Position numbers and translations under genes: made by a program. 64,000 nt of DNA, taken from Hydractinia symbiolongicarpus (Eukaryota > Cnidaria > Hydrozoa > Anthoathecata > Hydractiniidae). The notes beneath the pieces are model-generated. The model saw only the letters and a list, made by a program, of their open reading frames with translations. It was not told the origin of the DNA and ran no database searches. Each line of letters begins with the position of its first letter. Positions within the stretch are counted from its first letter, which is position 1. Shown in pieces: positions 45,361 to 58,061 of the stretch. The stretch spans positions 22,444,001 to 22,508,000 of the forward strand of contig NC_079876.1 in assembly GCF_029227915.1 (NCBI RefSeq), in the 5' to 3' direction.

Positions 45361-48300
45361 ATGAGAGAAGCTTTTCTTCTGATCCTCGGATCACTGTTGT
45401 ACGTCTCCGGACTTGGTGTGATGCAAAAGAACTCAGTTTGTCTCACGTATGTCTCAATAGTGAGAGAAAACAAAGATGCTTTATGGAAAGGAGATCTAAG
45501 TTCTTATAATTTATTCACATCAAAATTATGTCGGTTGTTTACAGGCGAGGTATGTTAGCTTACATCGATTTTTTCGGAATGAAATTAAAGATATTTTATA
45601 AACATTGAAGAGATCTGTTTCTAAATGTCTAAATTTAAGACAGCATTCTTTTTTCTTCACACCCCACAAACGGGTCAAGGCTCCATTCTGTATTTTTAAC
45701 AGGCTAAGAAAATTTAACATTAAGAAACTTATAACTCATACATGCAACAGAAAGGAGACACAATAAAAATAGTTTTCGTGAAATAGATGCATAAATATAT
45801 ATTATGTTGTACTGAATCATATTATTATAAAACGCTTAAAAAATTACGAACAAACATAGGAAATGTAACCGTAGTTCACACCACAAAAACGCCACAAAAA
45901 AATTAAGAAGCTCAAATTATCAAAATATTTAAGAAACTCCAGGCTTAACGTAGCTTAGGCTTCTTATCAAAAACGTGTATTACAGTAACCTAGATTAGAA
46001 TGACAAACCAAACTTCATAATGTTAGTCATGCACTTGTTACCAGCCTGTGAAGAACAGTATTGTTATACTTGATATCTAATGTGAATAAGAGAGTTGTTT
46101 TGAAGGAGTCAACCCTTTTAAATGTTACATTACTTTTCAAATTTGTTTTTGTATTTTTAACTTTGAATGATGGTCTATTTGAGCGGTTTCTTTACTTGCA
46201 CGGTTTCCGTAGCTAGAAGGATAGTTATAAATTCACTGGGACTTCCTTCGCAGGACCCTAATTGATAACAGTACGAATAGTATGAATAGGGGCTAAACTA
46301 AATATAATATAACTAAATATATATGTATATGCAGTATATTTTTTCTTTCAGTGTGAACATTTTAAAAAACATGTTCCATATGTTATTGCAATGATTGGGA
46401 ACGATATTTCAGCCATTGATGTGTGTCGCTTCATATCTTCACCTAGCGAAGCTAAAATTGCTTTCATGGGAAAGTCTCCAAAGTCGTTTGTTTGTACAGG
46501 ATGCAAAACGGTCGTGGATTTTATTAAATTTGAAATCAATGTTTTGAAAAAGACATCTGCTCAAGTGAAGGCGGGGATCGAGTATTTGTGCAAACTTTTA
46601 GCTCCTCTTAAAGTTCAAGTAGAAGTGGTAAGCTGTTTTGTAACGTAGGGTACAGGCATACGACCTAGAAAGAAGGCCCTGAGAAACGTGCAAGAATGCC
46701 TTAATATGTGCGTGTGTATGTTTTTCAGGAAAAAATAGGGAAAACCAGAAAAAAATAAGGCGAAAAATTAGGAATAATAGAAAACCTTTGTTAGATTTAC
46801 ACTTACCCTCAAGGTAAAACAAACAGTCTCTGATAATATGGTGTTATTTTGAAGCTCAAGGACACTGGAATTTTTTCAAGATTTTGTTATCTTGTCAATT
46901 TTCGTAAGCCTTTTTTCACATGTCTTCCGTGCAAGCAAATTTGCCATACATAGTGATGACAGGGATAGATCAACGTCTTGTAAAAACTAGTACGTAGTAC
47001 TAATGTTTTAATTATTTACTCCGTTCATTTTAGTGTAACGATATTGTTGAGTACATTGACAATATCATACAATGGATATTAAATGGCACTACGCCAGGGG
47101 ATGTTTGTGAGAAATTAAAACTTTGCAACAATGAAACAATTACTGACGAAGATAAATCATCGACTCGAAAATTTCGGTTGGTAACATTCAGGAATTTTAA
47201 AAAGTTCCCCTACCATCGTAGTGTATTAAGTCATCGAGTATTCGGACTTCATCCCATTGGACGAAGACAGCATCCTTTCAGACCAAGGCACCATCCTTTG
47301 AGGCCAAGACATCATCCCTTCAGACCGAGACACCATCCTTTTAGGCCCTGGCACCATCGCTTTTGGCCTCGCCACTTTAGACCACATCGCAGAGGTCATC
47401 ATGGCCGCCACAGACATCATTCGCATAGACATCATTATGGCCACCACACACATCACAACCGTACCTATAGCAACCTCACGCACCACCGTCACCACCACCA
47501 CCATTGGATTCAAGTCAACTATACCAAGGAAAGAAATTCTAACATAAGTTTTCCGTTGTTCGTCCGTTGGTTTATGAACATCGCAAAAATAAGTATGGGC
47601 GATAATCACGAGAATCGAGAGAAGGTTGAAATAACCGATGAGGATGGTGAAGAAAAAGGTAAAAAAGAAAAATGCTGTTATGTTTATTATGTTGCGTCAC
47701 TGACCACCTGTACGAGTACTGTCGGTGTCGGTGTCATTTTTCTGTTGTCGTCATCGCTGCTATTGCTCGTTTGCTGCTGTAGTTGTTTTTATTGTATTGT
47801 TGTACGTATTGTTTTGTTGTTTTTATTGTATTGCTGTTTTTATTGTATTGTTGTTTTTATTGTATTGTTGTTTTTATTGCTGCTGCTGCTGTTGTTGTTG
47901 TTTTTTAATGCTCCTATTTTTTTAGGAACCGATGTTGATGGAAAGTACGAAGAAGAAGAAGAAGATGACTACGATGAGAAAAATGATGAAGATGACGATG
48001 AAACTGATACAGGCGATGACACGTATGAGAGTCATGGCGAACACAAGGACGAGTATACGAAAACTGACACAAGTGATGGTGTTGATGAAGAACCTATTGA
48101 TTCGCGGGAAACAGGTAACTCAAGCTATCCTGATCAACCAGCATGGGTTAAAGATGGAGAAAACACGGACCTTATAGCTGATAACACCGAAGAAAATTTT
48201 GACTATGGTCCTGCATATGATGAAGCAATAAAACCAATTCTTCCAACTGTCCCAACTAAACCTATTGCGCCAGATATCGACTTTGATTTACGCGAATCTG

Positions 48301-51300
48301 TCGGTAAAAGTATACTTAGAGGCTTTTTGGGAAATGAATATTTTCCAAGTGGAAAAAAAATTGAAAAAAAGGTTACTTTTACATCCTTGTATTTCTTGTA
48401 TTGCAATTATTTTGGTAGGTAAGGAACGTTTGGGTTGTGCAATAAAATAACAACTTTAGCATTAGGAAAGATTTGTGGCATACGGGGAAGTGGAATCCTG
48501 GATCCCAGGACTCTACAGGGTGGGGTTCGGCATTCGGGACGCAAGGTAACTTTTTATAAGTATTACCACCCTCCTACGAGGTGTGTGTTTCTGCATCTGC
48601 TCCCTGCAGTTATTATGATGTTATTATGTTTGTTTTACTTCAGATTAAATCGGCGATGAAGAAGACTAAAATACCTGATTTTGGTATGACGGAATTTAAA
48701 CACTTGAAATTTCCTGGACTGGACCTCGATGATGATGATGATAAGATGAAAAAAGAAATGGGTCTGGATAAAATTAGAGAAAAAGTTGGTGGAGATATTT
48801 TAAAAATGGCGGGATTTGATATCGATAAAATGAGGCAAGAGATGGGCTTGAATAAATTAAAAATTCCTGAACTGGACTTCGATAAGATGAGGAAAGAAAT
48901 TCTCAAAGATCCTATGATGAAAGGATTTGTTAAAAAAATTGGGAAAGGATTTAAAAGATTTGGTAAAAAGTTTGAAAAGGTAAATTTGCTCTTTATGCCA
49001 ACGGTCTATTTATTCGAATCTATTTTTGTTCAGGTCCAGGTTTTTTGCAGACATTTGCTTAAAGGAATTCTGTTTTTGGCGAACGAAATTACTCCCAAAA
49101 TGGTCCAATGAAAAACTATTACTTTTAGTGCTTATGGCGGCTTCTTTTAAAATTGTCTTTTTAGAGTTGCAACGTCTTTTCAAGGCTCCTAAATTCTCCT
49201 AAATTCTCCTTAATTTTAAAATTCTCCCCAAAAAGTAGGTCTTTAACAGCTTTCGCTTCAAATTTCCCCAATATTTTAAAATGCATAATTGTACACCAAT
49301 AATTTGTTTTCCACACCTTTATCCCTTAATTTCTCAAATATCCCTTAATTTCTCAAATATCCCTTAATTTCTCAAATATCCCTTAATTGCCCAAATATCC
49401 CTTAATTGCCCAAATATCCCTTAATTGCTCAAATATCCCTTAATTTCTCAAATATCCCTTAATTTCTCAAATATCCCTTAATTTCTCAAATATCCCTAAT
49501 TGCCCAAATATCCCTTAATTGCCCAAATATCCCTTAATTTCTCAAATATCCCTTAATTGCTCAAATATCCCTTAATTGCTCAAATATCCCTTAATTTTTC
49601 AAATATCCCTTAATTGCTCAAATATCCCTTAATTTCTCAAATATCCCTTAATTGCTCAAATATCCCTTAATTTCTCAAATATCCCTTAATTGCTCAAATA
49701 TCCCTTAATTGCTCAAATATCCCTTAATTTTTCAAATATCCCTTAATTTCTCAAATATCCCTTAATTTTTCAAATATCCCTTAATTTCTCAAATATCCCT
49801 TAATTTCTCAAATATCCCTTAATTGCTCAAATATCCCTTAATTGCTCAAATATCCCTTAATTTCTCAAATATCCCTTAATTTCTCAAATATCCCTTAATT
49901 GCTCAAATATCCCTTAATTGCTCAAATATCCCTTAATTTCTCAAATATCCCTTAATTTCTCAAATATCCCTTAATTTCTCAAATATCCCTTAATTGCCCA
50001 AATATCCCTTAATTTCTCAAATATCCCTTAATTTCTCAAATATCCCTTAATTTCTCAAATATCCCTTAATTGCCCAAATATCCCTTAATTGCCCAAATAT
50101 CCCTTAATTGCCCAAATATCCCTTAATTTCTCAAATATCCCTTAATTGCTCAAATATCCCTTAATTGCTCAAATATCCCTTAATTGCTCAAATATCCCTT
50201 AATTGCTCAAATATCCCTTAATTGCTCAAATATCCCTTAATTGCTCAAATATCCCTTAATTTCTCAAATATCCCTTAATTTCTCAAATATCCCTTAATTG
50301 CCCAAATATCCCTTAATTGCCCAAATATCCCTTAATTGCCCAAATATCCCTTAATTGCCCAAATATCCCTTAATTTCTCAAATATCCCTTAATTGCCCAA
50401 ATATCCCTTAATTGCCCAAATATCCCTTAATTGCCCAAATATCCCTTAATTTCTCAAATATCCCTTAATTGCTCAAATATCCCTTAATTGCTCAAATATC
50501 CCTTAATTGCTCAAATATCCCTTAATTGCTCAAATATCCCTTAATTTCTCAAATATCCCTTAATTGCCCAAATATCCCTTAATTGCCCAAATATCCCTTA
50601 ATTGCTCAAATATCCCTTAATTGCTCAAATATCCCTTAATTGCCCAAATATCCCTTAATTGCCCAAATATCCCTTAATTGCCCAAATATCCCTTAATTGC
50701 TCAAATATCCCTTAATTTCTCAAATATCCCTTAATTTCTCAAATATCCCTTAATTGCCCAAATATCCCTTAATTGCTCAAATATCCCTTAATTGCTCAAA
50801 TATCCCTTAATTGCTCAAATATCCCTTAATTTTTCAAATATCCCTTAATTTCTCAAATATCCCTTAATTGCTCAAATATCCCTTAATTGCTCAAATATCC
50901 CTTAATTGCTCAAATATCCCTTAATTGCTCAAATATCCCTTAATTTCTCAAATATCCCTTAATTTTTCAAATATCCCTTAATTTCTCAAATATCCCTTAA
51001 TTGCTCAAATATCCCTTAATTGCTCAAATATCCCTTAATTGCTCAAATATCCCTTAATTGCTCAAATATCCCTTAATTGCTCAAATATCCCTTAATTGCT
51101 CAAATATCCCTTAATTGCTCAAATATCCCTTAATTGCTCAAATATCCCTTAATTGCTCAAATATCCCTTAATTGCTCAAATATCCCTTAATTTCTCAAAT
51201 ATCCCTTAATTGCTCAAATATCCCTTAATTTCTCAAATATCCCTTAATTGCTCAAATATCCCTTAATTGCTCAAATATCCCTTAATTGCTCAAATATCCC

Positions 51301-54300
51301 TTAATTGCCCAAATATCCCTTAATTGCCCAAATATCCCTTAATTGCTCAAATATCCCTTAATTTTTCAAATATATCCCTTAATTGCTCAAATATATCCCT
51401 TAATTGCCCAAATATCCCTTAATTGCTCAAATATCCCTTAATTGCTCAAATATCCCTTAATTGCTCAAATATCCCTTAATTGCTCAAATATCCCTTAATT
51501 GCTCAAATATCCCTTAATTGCTCAAATATCCCTTAATTGCTCAAATATCCCTTAATTGCTCAAATATCCCTTAATTGCTCAAATATCCCTTAATTGCTCA
51601 AATATCCCTTAATTGCTCAAATATCCCTTAATTGCTCAAATATCCCTTAATTTCTCAAATATCCCTTAATTGCTCAAATATCCCTTAATTTCTCAAATAT
51701 CCCTTAATTGCTCAAATATCCCTTAATTGCTCAAATATCCCTTAATTGCTCAAATATCCCTTAATTGCTCAAATATCCCTTAATTGCTCAAATATCCCTT
51801 AATTTCTCAAATATCCCTTAATTTCTCAAATATCCCTTAATTGCCCAAATATCCCTTAATTGCTCAAATATCCCTTAATTTTTCAAATATATCCCTTAAT
51901 TGCTCAAATATATCCCTTAATTGCTCAAATATCCCTTAATTGCTCAAATATCCCTTAATTGCTCAAATATCCCTTAATATCTTTGGAAACATATATATTT
52001 CACTTTTTATCACAAAAATATACGGATTTACTTATACAAACAACATCTTATAAGCAATGCGTAGCTCAAATCATTTACAACCAAGGAAAGTCACAGCAAT
52101 AAAGGAATTTTGGTGGCATTAAATATTTTATGGTACTTATTAAAAACAAGCGTGTACTGTGATTGTTCTAAATTTAAGTTTAAAATTATCATCAAAAGTG
52201 TTTAAATTTCACTCTGCAAAAAAGTGGTAACAATGACGAAAACAAGCGCAAGTAAAAACGGTAACAGTTTGCGTTATCTCGATGTATTATTACATTTCAG
52301 ATTGCGAAAAAAATAGAAAAAGCAATGACTAAACGCTTCGGTAATGGCACTGGCCTCTTCAAAAATGGAATTGGTTGCACAATTTGTAAGACAATTGTTA
52401 CTTTTATAACATGGGAAGTAAAAACAGTGAATGCGAGCCTGGAAACTGTCGAGAAGGCTGTCAAAGCCATGTGTGCTTTGTATCCGATCAAGATTGCAAC
52501 CGAAGTAGTGAGTATACTAAAACATGGTCGAATCTCTGAACGGCATGTTTATTGGTAGTCCTTTCACATAACCTGTTGCGTTTTGAATTAATTTTTTTCG
52601 AAACTGTGTATCTCTATTATAATACACAACCTTCTGTCTGTGAGCCAAAATGGTAACTGCGAGAAGCAGCGGGCGGACTTCTGTGCAGTTTTTATGGACT
52701 AACGATTATATTAAAAATTTAAATGTAAAGTCATGTCTGTGTAGTAATGGTTTTCCGTTACTCGAGCCGCCATTATAAAAATTAAATATTCATTTTTATT
52801 TTAACTAGTGCGATGAAATTGTTGACAAAGTTGATGAGGTCGTCCAACTTGTCGAAGAAGGTGTCGAACCTGGAGATGTCTGTGAAAGATTAAAACTGTG
52901 CAATTCCACTCAACAACCATCTCATTTCACTTCTCTTTTTGTCTCATTTTCCCCGCCAGCACGTGATTCTTCCCTCTGTGCATTCGTCAAAACTGTTCAC
53001 GAAACAGCAGGGGGCGGTGCCATGAAGTTGTGGACGACGGCAAAAGGGGAGCTGGTCGAGTTTTGTCAGAAAAATCAAATCGAATCAAAAGTAAGATATT
53101 TTCTGAGTAGTGTATGGCTTGCGTGACACAAAATTTTTTTGCTTGAGGAAAAGATCGCAGATTTTTAGTCTCGTGTCCAGGGTATTTTGTATCTTGTCTG
53201 GCGTTGAGATTGGACGACAATACCAAAATCATAGTTGAAAAATAATTCGTAACTTCTGGACCGACACTCATTTTTAAGTTAGTTTTCTTTTTTTATCTTT
53301 TCATACATAGTGCAACCCTCTCTATCGTATCTTCGAGAAAACCGAACGTCAATTATCCGACGTTATTACGTTTAACGACACAGAAAATGGAACATGCTTT
53401 AAAAACCAACCAAAACCACCCTACCATCGTAATAAATGCAAGGTGTGCAATATGTTTGAACGGGGTAAGTGAATTCGTGATGTGTGGCAGAAGTACAGCC
53501 TATGGCTCCGCCAGGTGCTTTAAATTTGTGCACGGCCTATAGTAATTCCGGTGTTCAGTAAGGTTTTATTCAACGATGGTTGATGAGTTTCTTTTGCTAT
53601 AGGCTTAGTCGGTGGTTTAAAAGAAATGAACGATAGCATGGAACTTCTTGCTATAACACTTGATCAAATGTGCTCCATTTTGGACACGCCGCAGGTGGGA
53701 ATTTTTGTTTTTACGCTTAAAACTACGCACGGAGATAAGTTTGTTTGGCGAGATAGTGTCAAAAACCTAAATTTGGTTATCGAATTTAACGTTAAGTTGG
53801 AAAAATATTATTCAAAAAGAATTTTAGAAGTTTAAAAGATCATTAAGATCAATATGTTTGCGCGAGTGAAACAACCTGGCGAGTAAAAACATTTATATAT
53901 ATTTAGTGTATGGATATCGTGACAAAATTTCGTTCAGCTTTCCAGCATTTCGAACAGTTCAAACCAGGTCAGATGTGCAAAACGATCGGCTTCTGTAACA
54001 ACAAGACAGAAAAGAAAATCATAGAAGCTATGGTGAAAAAGCACGTTAAGAAATTGATGGAAAAACTCCTCCCCGGTGAGTAAAATCATCCTTGACAAGT
54101 GGAACTTTTCTTTGGTGTGCAAGTCTTCTTCCTAATTCGCTAAGTGATATTACCAGTGACATTCTTTTTAATCGCTTTTAAGATGTGACAGAGTGAGCCG
54201 TGCAATCCACTTTTGTTGGGAGGAGCGCACTGCTCGATTATAAAAAGCTGTCCTCTTTTGATTACTGGATCACTTTACGTTTTAGAAAATGATGGATTCG

Positions 54301-54311
54301 GTGGCTGGTAG
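45361..54311 (+). CDS. Multi-domain saposin-like protein, eleven exons
   Basis: Proposed exons are 45361-45549, 46352-46627, 47034-47658, 47926-48371, 48644-48979, 52301-52507, 52809-53090, 53311-53464, 53603-53694, 53907-54075 and 54286-54311. All have GT-AG borders and a continuous frame. Exon 1 encodes a signal peptide (MREAFLLILGSLLYVSGLGV). Saposin-B type domains follow. Three have the full six-cysteine pattern (VCTGCKTVV...CEKLKLC, GCTICKTIV...CERLKLC, KCKVCNMFE...CKTIGFC) and two are degenerate (first domain, and SLCAFVKTVHET...). In four domains an intron falls directly before the fourth Cys (exons 2, 3, 7 and 8, or 10, begin TGT/TGC). Between domains 2 and 3 lies an insert: a His/Arg/Pro-rich run (HPFRPRHH repeats), an acidic exon, and an exon with DKMR(Q/K)EMGL repeats ending in a cationic amphipathic helix. 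Saposin-like proteins bind or disrupt lipids in lysosomes, granules or secretions. A digestive or antimicrobial role is plausible. The exon 4 donor (GTTACT) is non-ideal. Confidence 0.8.
46232..46300 (+). mobile_element. SINE 3' tail fragment in intron 1
   Basis: ACTTCCTTCGCAGGACCCTA and TGATAACAGTACGAATAG match the SINE tail. It lies in the first intron of the saposin-like gene. Confidence 0.5.
47770..47910 (+). repeat. (TGTTTTTATTGTATTGT)n 18-bp minisatellite in intron 3
   Basis: Five to six units of TTGTTTTTATTGTATTG, then GCTGCTGCTGTTGTTGTTG. It lies between the exons ending at 47658 and beginning at 47926. The open frame through it is an artefact. Confidence 0.7.
49325..51985 (+). repeat. 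19-bp minisatellite AAATATCCCTTAATTGCTC, about 140 copies
   Basis: 2.66 kb of head-to-tail 19-mers in intron 5 of the saposin-like gene. Units fall into three main variants (TTGCTC, TTTCTC, TTGCCC) arranged in short runs, with occasional AAATATATCCC length variants near 51370 and 51890. This suggests higher-order amplification. Confidence 0.97.
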
Positions 54312-54613
54312 GAGATTAAGAAAGGAAGAATTATTTTGTATATAAGACATTTGTAACTTTTTTTTAATTATTTTATTCCACTGCACCTCCTTGGCAATAA
54401 AATGAAAAATTCCGGTAAAAAGAACAAAATAAGATAGCATAAAACCAAAAATAATATTATACGCCATGCAAAAAAAAGTTTATTATTGTAAAATTTTATT
54501 TTTTCTGGCGACATTTTTTTATGTTTTTTCTAATGTAAAATATATTTGCAGCTTCATCTAGCGTTTTTATTTAAACAAGAAAGCCGGGCGGCTATAAAAC
54601 TTTGTCAATGAAG

Positions 54614-55069
54614 CTAATGATATATGTCAATGAAGCTAATGATATATAGCAAATCAAATGTATAGCAAATCACCTTTTTCAACCACTGTTCTAAATCATT
54701 TTCATTCCATCTTGCAATCGACTTTATTACAGAAAAACAAATGCCATACAAAGCTATACACGTGCACTGAGTACCTCTTGTAGTACCAAATTTTTGGTTC
54801 CCCTGATGAAAGGTCGCTCTGATAATGGAAACGAAGCTATACGGACCTGGATTTTGTTCAATATCTCCTGATAATATGAGAATTAATGTCATAGAAATGA
54901 CAGAAAGAAAATATGTGAAAAATGGTTGCAATGTTTGCTGAAAAAGTTCGAAAATGCTGGAAGGATGCCCGGCCTTCTTTTGGGTGAAGACTCGGGCACG
55001 AGATGAATTTAAACAGTGGTGATAGCCAGGATTCGTTAGCAGAATAGTTTCATTAATGATTACAAACAT
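54614..55069 (-). pseudogene. Mobile-element ORF N-terminus with a 2A-like motif
   Basis: The minus frame contains LILILSGDIEQNPGPYS (2A consensus DxExNPGP at 54842-54868), then QKFGTTRGTQCTCIALYGIC, SVIKSIARWNENDLEQWL. 2A-like sequences preceded by a hydrophobic stretch are known at the N-termini of several invertebrate non-LTR retrotransposons. The following GTQC...W..NDLE region resembles a cysteine-peptidase-like domain seen in cnidarian repeats (memory). No start or RT is attached. Confidence 0.5.
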
Positions 55070-55344
55070 AATGACAGATAATAGAACGTAATAAAATACC
55101 TCAATTTTGTGTTTATCTTGTTATCTCCAGGAGATCTCCAGGTCGCAAGAAAATTAAACGAGCAGGAAATTGGAAAAGCGTGGAGATAAAAAACAAAAGA
55201 TTCTGGCGATGAATTTCAGAACGCGTTTTCCAGCCCATGGATAAAAGGTAAAAGGCAATACTGCAGGGTAAAAAAAGCCCTGGGAAGTGCCTTGACTCCA
55301 ATAAATTCTTTAGTTTTGATTTATAAAAACTTTTAACTTTTAAC

Positions 55345-56940
55345 TTTCTTTATATTCTGTGGTAGCTCGTTATAAACTGTGGCTTGTTGTTGAAATGTTT
55401 TATTATTGCTTTGTTTAATGTTTGATTCATGATAGGATGAACGCAAACTTCTTCTTCGTTCTACAAGCAAATATTTTGGCCATAGTTCGTATGTTGCGAT
55501 TGGTTATCCAGTTTTGTTGTATTATACTCGACTTGCTCTTTCATCGGTAACCAGTTTAGGGTAATTACGTCAAACATCGTAGCACAACGACCAAAAACGC
55601 AGTCGGATTTTGAATTCGCTGAAGCCTATCAAATACTTAGGCATTTGCCCATACACAACATTGCAAAAGTTTAAATTTAAAAGGACTACAGCTTCTGCTA
55701 AAGTCTACCTGTCAGACATAGGAGTACATCTGCTGAACTTTCATAGAGCACGGAGGGTACCATGAGCTGATCTGATGATGTTGTTTACTTGGTCAGTCCA
55801 AGAAAGGTGTTGGTCGAAAATAATACCAAGTAATTTTACACTTGATTTTAGTTCAATAGATATCCGACGACAACGGATGAGATAATGTGATCCTCAAAGT
55901 TGTGCATAAAACTCAGTCTTGCCATGGTCTTGCTGGGAAAACAGAATAATCTAAAGTTTGTCACGATTAAAAAAAAGGTTGTTATCAAGTGACCACGACG
56001 AAAGCTGATCTACATCACGTACAATCTCTGGAATACACTTAAAGATGTTTTGAATCTTGCAGTGTACTGTCGTGTCGTCAGCATTTTGTATTGTTGCAGG
56101 TGTCATACGCTCTGCTATTTCTGCAACGTAAAGGTTAAACAAGACAACACCTAATATACTGCCCTGAGGCACACCGAAGTAAACAGGTAGAAATGACGAA
56201 CTCTTATCTTCAATTTGAACGTATTGGTAAACCATAAGATAACTACTAATATTTTAGATGTATTCGTTGCGAAGTTCATTTTCAAGAGTTTCTTAAGTAA
56301 GATAGAGTGGTCCATAGTGTCAAATGCTTGAGAGTTGTCTATGAGTATTGATAAATTGACTTCACTCCCGTTCATTGTTTCAGTAACAGCGTGGTGGTTA
56401 AATGCCCTTTACGTTTGTCTCAATATAGGAACAAAGTTGTCTAAGAATGACTCGCTCATAAATCTTTGATAACACAGGTAATATTGAGATTGGTCGATAT
56501 TCTTTTACATTACTGATAATCTGTTTTTGGTATTGGGCATACCTTTGCAATTTTCAATTGTTTTGGGAAAATTTCAGCATCAATCGAGGTATTGATGGTG
56601 TTTACTAGAGGGTCGTTATAATTTCGGCAATGGGTTTTATATATCGTACAGGAATATCGTCATCCCCGCTAGAAAAATCATTTTTAAGGTTTGTTATGAT
56701 TTTAACCACTTCAGTATAGTTCGCGTGTTTAATACGAAATATTTGCGTACGATTTTCATCTGGAAGATTTTTTGTCAAATTATCATAGTTGCTCTTCACG
56801 TTTTCTTTACTAGTCAAGTTTTCGGTTAAGTTAGCGAAATAGTGGTTCATTTCTGATAGTTCATGTTTAATTCGTTTATGTTGCTTAAAACGAACTAAAC
56901 AGATCCTGTATAACATCACGAAATACAAGCAACATAGAAG
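55345..56940 (-). pseudogene. Non-LTR retrotransposon reverse transcriptase, decayed
   Basis: Read leftward: NDFSSGDDDIPVRYIKPIAE (pre-RT motif), DNSQAFDTMDHSILLKKL (RT motif with the first catalytic Asp), YFGVPQGSILGVVLFNLYV, a damaged (Y)ADD box NADDTTVHC, WSLDNNLFFNRDKL and a C-terminal ITLNWLPM. This is the RT order of CR1/jockey-like LINEs. Many frameshifts; endonuclease not seen. It lies just beyond the saposin-like gene, on the opposite strand. Confidence 0.75.
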
Positions 56941-56976
56941 AACGGAGTAAATATCAAGAGAGTAGAAATAAGTACA

Positions 56977-57075
56977 GTGGACTCTCCATAACTCGAAACC
57001 CCTTAACTCGAACCGCTCCTTAACTCAAACGAATTCGTAGGCACCGTGAAAATCTCCTAATAAACTCTCATAATC
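56977..57075 (+). mobile_element. Pogo/Tigger-like terminal sequence
   Basis: CAGTGGACTCTCCATAACTC followed by GAAACCCCTTAACTCGAACC resembles the terminal inverted repeat of pogo/Tigger mariner elements. A matching second end was not found nearby, so this is a fragment or solo end. Confidence 0.35.
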
Positions 57076-57214
57076 CACTCTCTACTACTCGTTTGATTTT
57101 ATTCTTTACAAGTTGCAATATAAACTTTAGTATCATTGCGGTTGATGGTTATCTGTACTGTTATAAGAGCGATTTATTTACAAATCTGATAAAATATGAT
57201 AACAAAATCAAAAG

Positions 57215-57540
57215 TAAAATCCAACATACGACTGATAGCCTTGTGGTAGAGCGTTTGCTTCCAGTGCGGGAGGTCTTGGGTTCAAACCCCGGCCGAGTCA
57301 TGCCAGAGACTATAAAAGTGTGAATCTATCCTTTCTGCTTAGCGTTCAGCATAAGAATAGGATTGATATCTTAGGCGGTTGTCTAGTTGAGCGATTGCTG
57401 TGCTTGCACGACTTTCGTGTCTCAAATGGGAGCTTTAAATGCGCTAGGACCCCCTTCGCAGGACCCTCGTTGATAGCAGTGCCAATAGGGACTGAAGAGG
57501 CTATCCTGGGTAAATAATTTCAATAATAATAATAATCGTT
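57215..57540 (+). mobile_element. tRNA-derived SINE, best-preserved copy
   Basis: A box TAGCCTTGTGG (57236-57246) and B box GTTCAAACC (57280-57288) are near consensus and spaced like a tRNA gene. The body follows (GAGTCATGCCAGAGACTATA ... TAGGATTGATATCTTAGGCG), then the tail CCCTTCGCAGGACCCTCGTT...GGCTATCCTGGGTAAATAA and an (AAT)4 end. At least three other copies or tails are in this window. Confidence 0.8.
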
Positions 57541-57785
57541 CTAGAAGTTTTGTCATGCGAATCACCTCGATTAGACGATTGAAGTCGAAAGTTATTGAGT
57601 GGTATTTTGATTCGTCGAACGACTGGACTAGTCGTCGAATCGATCTGCTGTTGACTTATTGGCAGCATTATCTATGACTTTTTTACACGAACTTTCTATA
57701 TTCGTGTAAAGTTAACATGAGTTTACCTTAAACCGGCATGTCTTCCTTACAGCAACAACACGTGATTGTGGAGTGAACGTATATT
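57541..57785. other. Non-coding, TCGA-rich
   Basis: Contains TCGTCGAA/CGAATCGA motifs similar to those at 60240-60620, probably the same repeat family. Confidence 0.4.
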
Positions 57786-57828
57786 ATGTGGAGTATTTTG
57801 TTGTGTGTGTTTGTAAAAAAAAAGAAGA

Positions 57829-58061
57829 TGAATAACTTCGATAACACTTTATCTCTTGAAGACAATATTAGAACATACATCCGTTCATCAATTGAAGATA
57901 CTTTGCGAAGGTTAGAAAGAGGTGTTGGTAGTATTCAGGGTAGTGATGATTTTGATGATGATTTTGTTCTCCCTAAACTAGACTGTTTGGCACACATTAC
58001 TACACAAACACAGCTGATTTGTCCATCGTTGATTACCGATGACCTACTTGCATTACTTTAA
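57829..58061 (+). pseudogene. N-terminal fragment of an integrase-linked cnidarian/fish-type repeat protein
   Basis: From the ATG: MNNFDNTLSLEDNIRTYIRS, then TLRRLERGVGSI, an acidic stretch and CLAHITTQTQLICPSLITDD, then TAA. The RxxIxxxLxxLERGIGSI pattern recalls proteins that carry an integrase core in fish and cnidarians (memory of the family), but no such core follows. Low confidence. Confidence 0.3.

Noticed and set aside
47725-47925. Hydrophobic Cys/Phe-rich ORF
   Set aside because: Lies in intron 3 of the saposin-like gene over an 18-bp minisatellite.
49325-51985. CRISPR or telomere-like array
   Set aside because: 19-bp units without spacers, located in an intron; no telomeric repeat.
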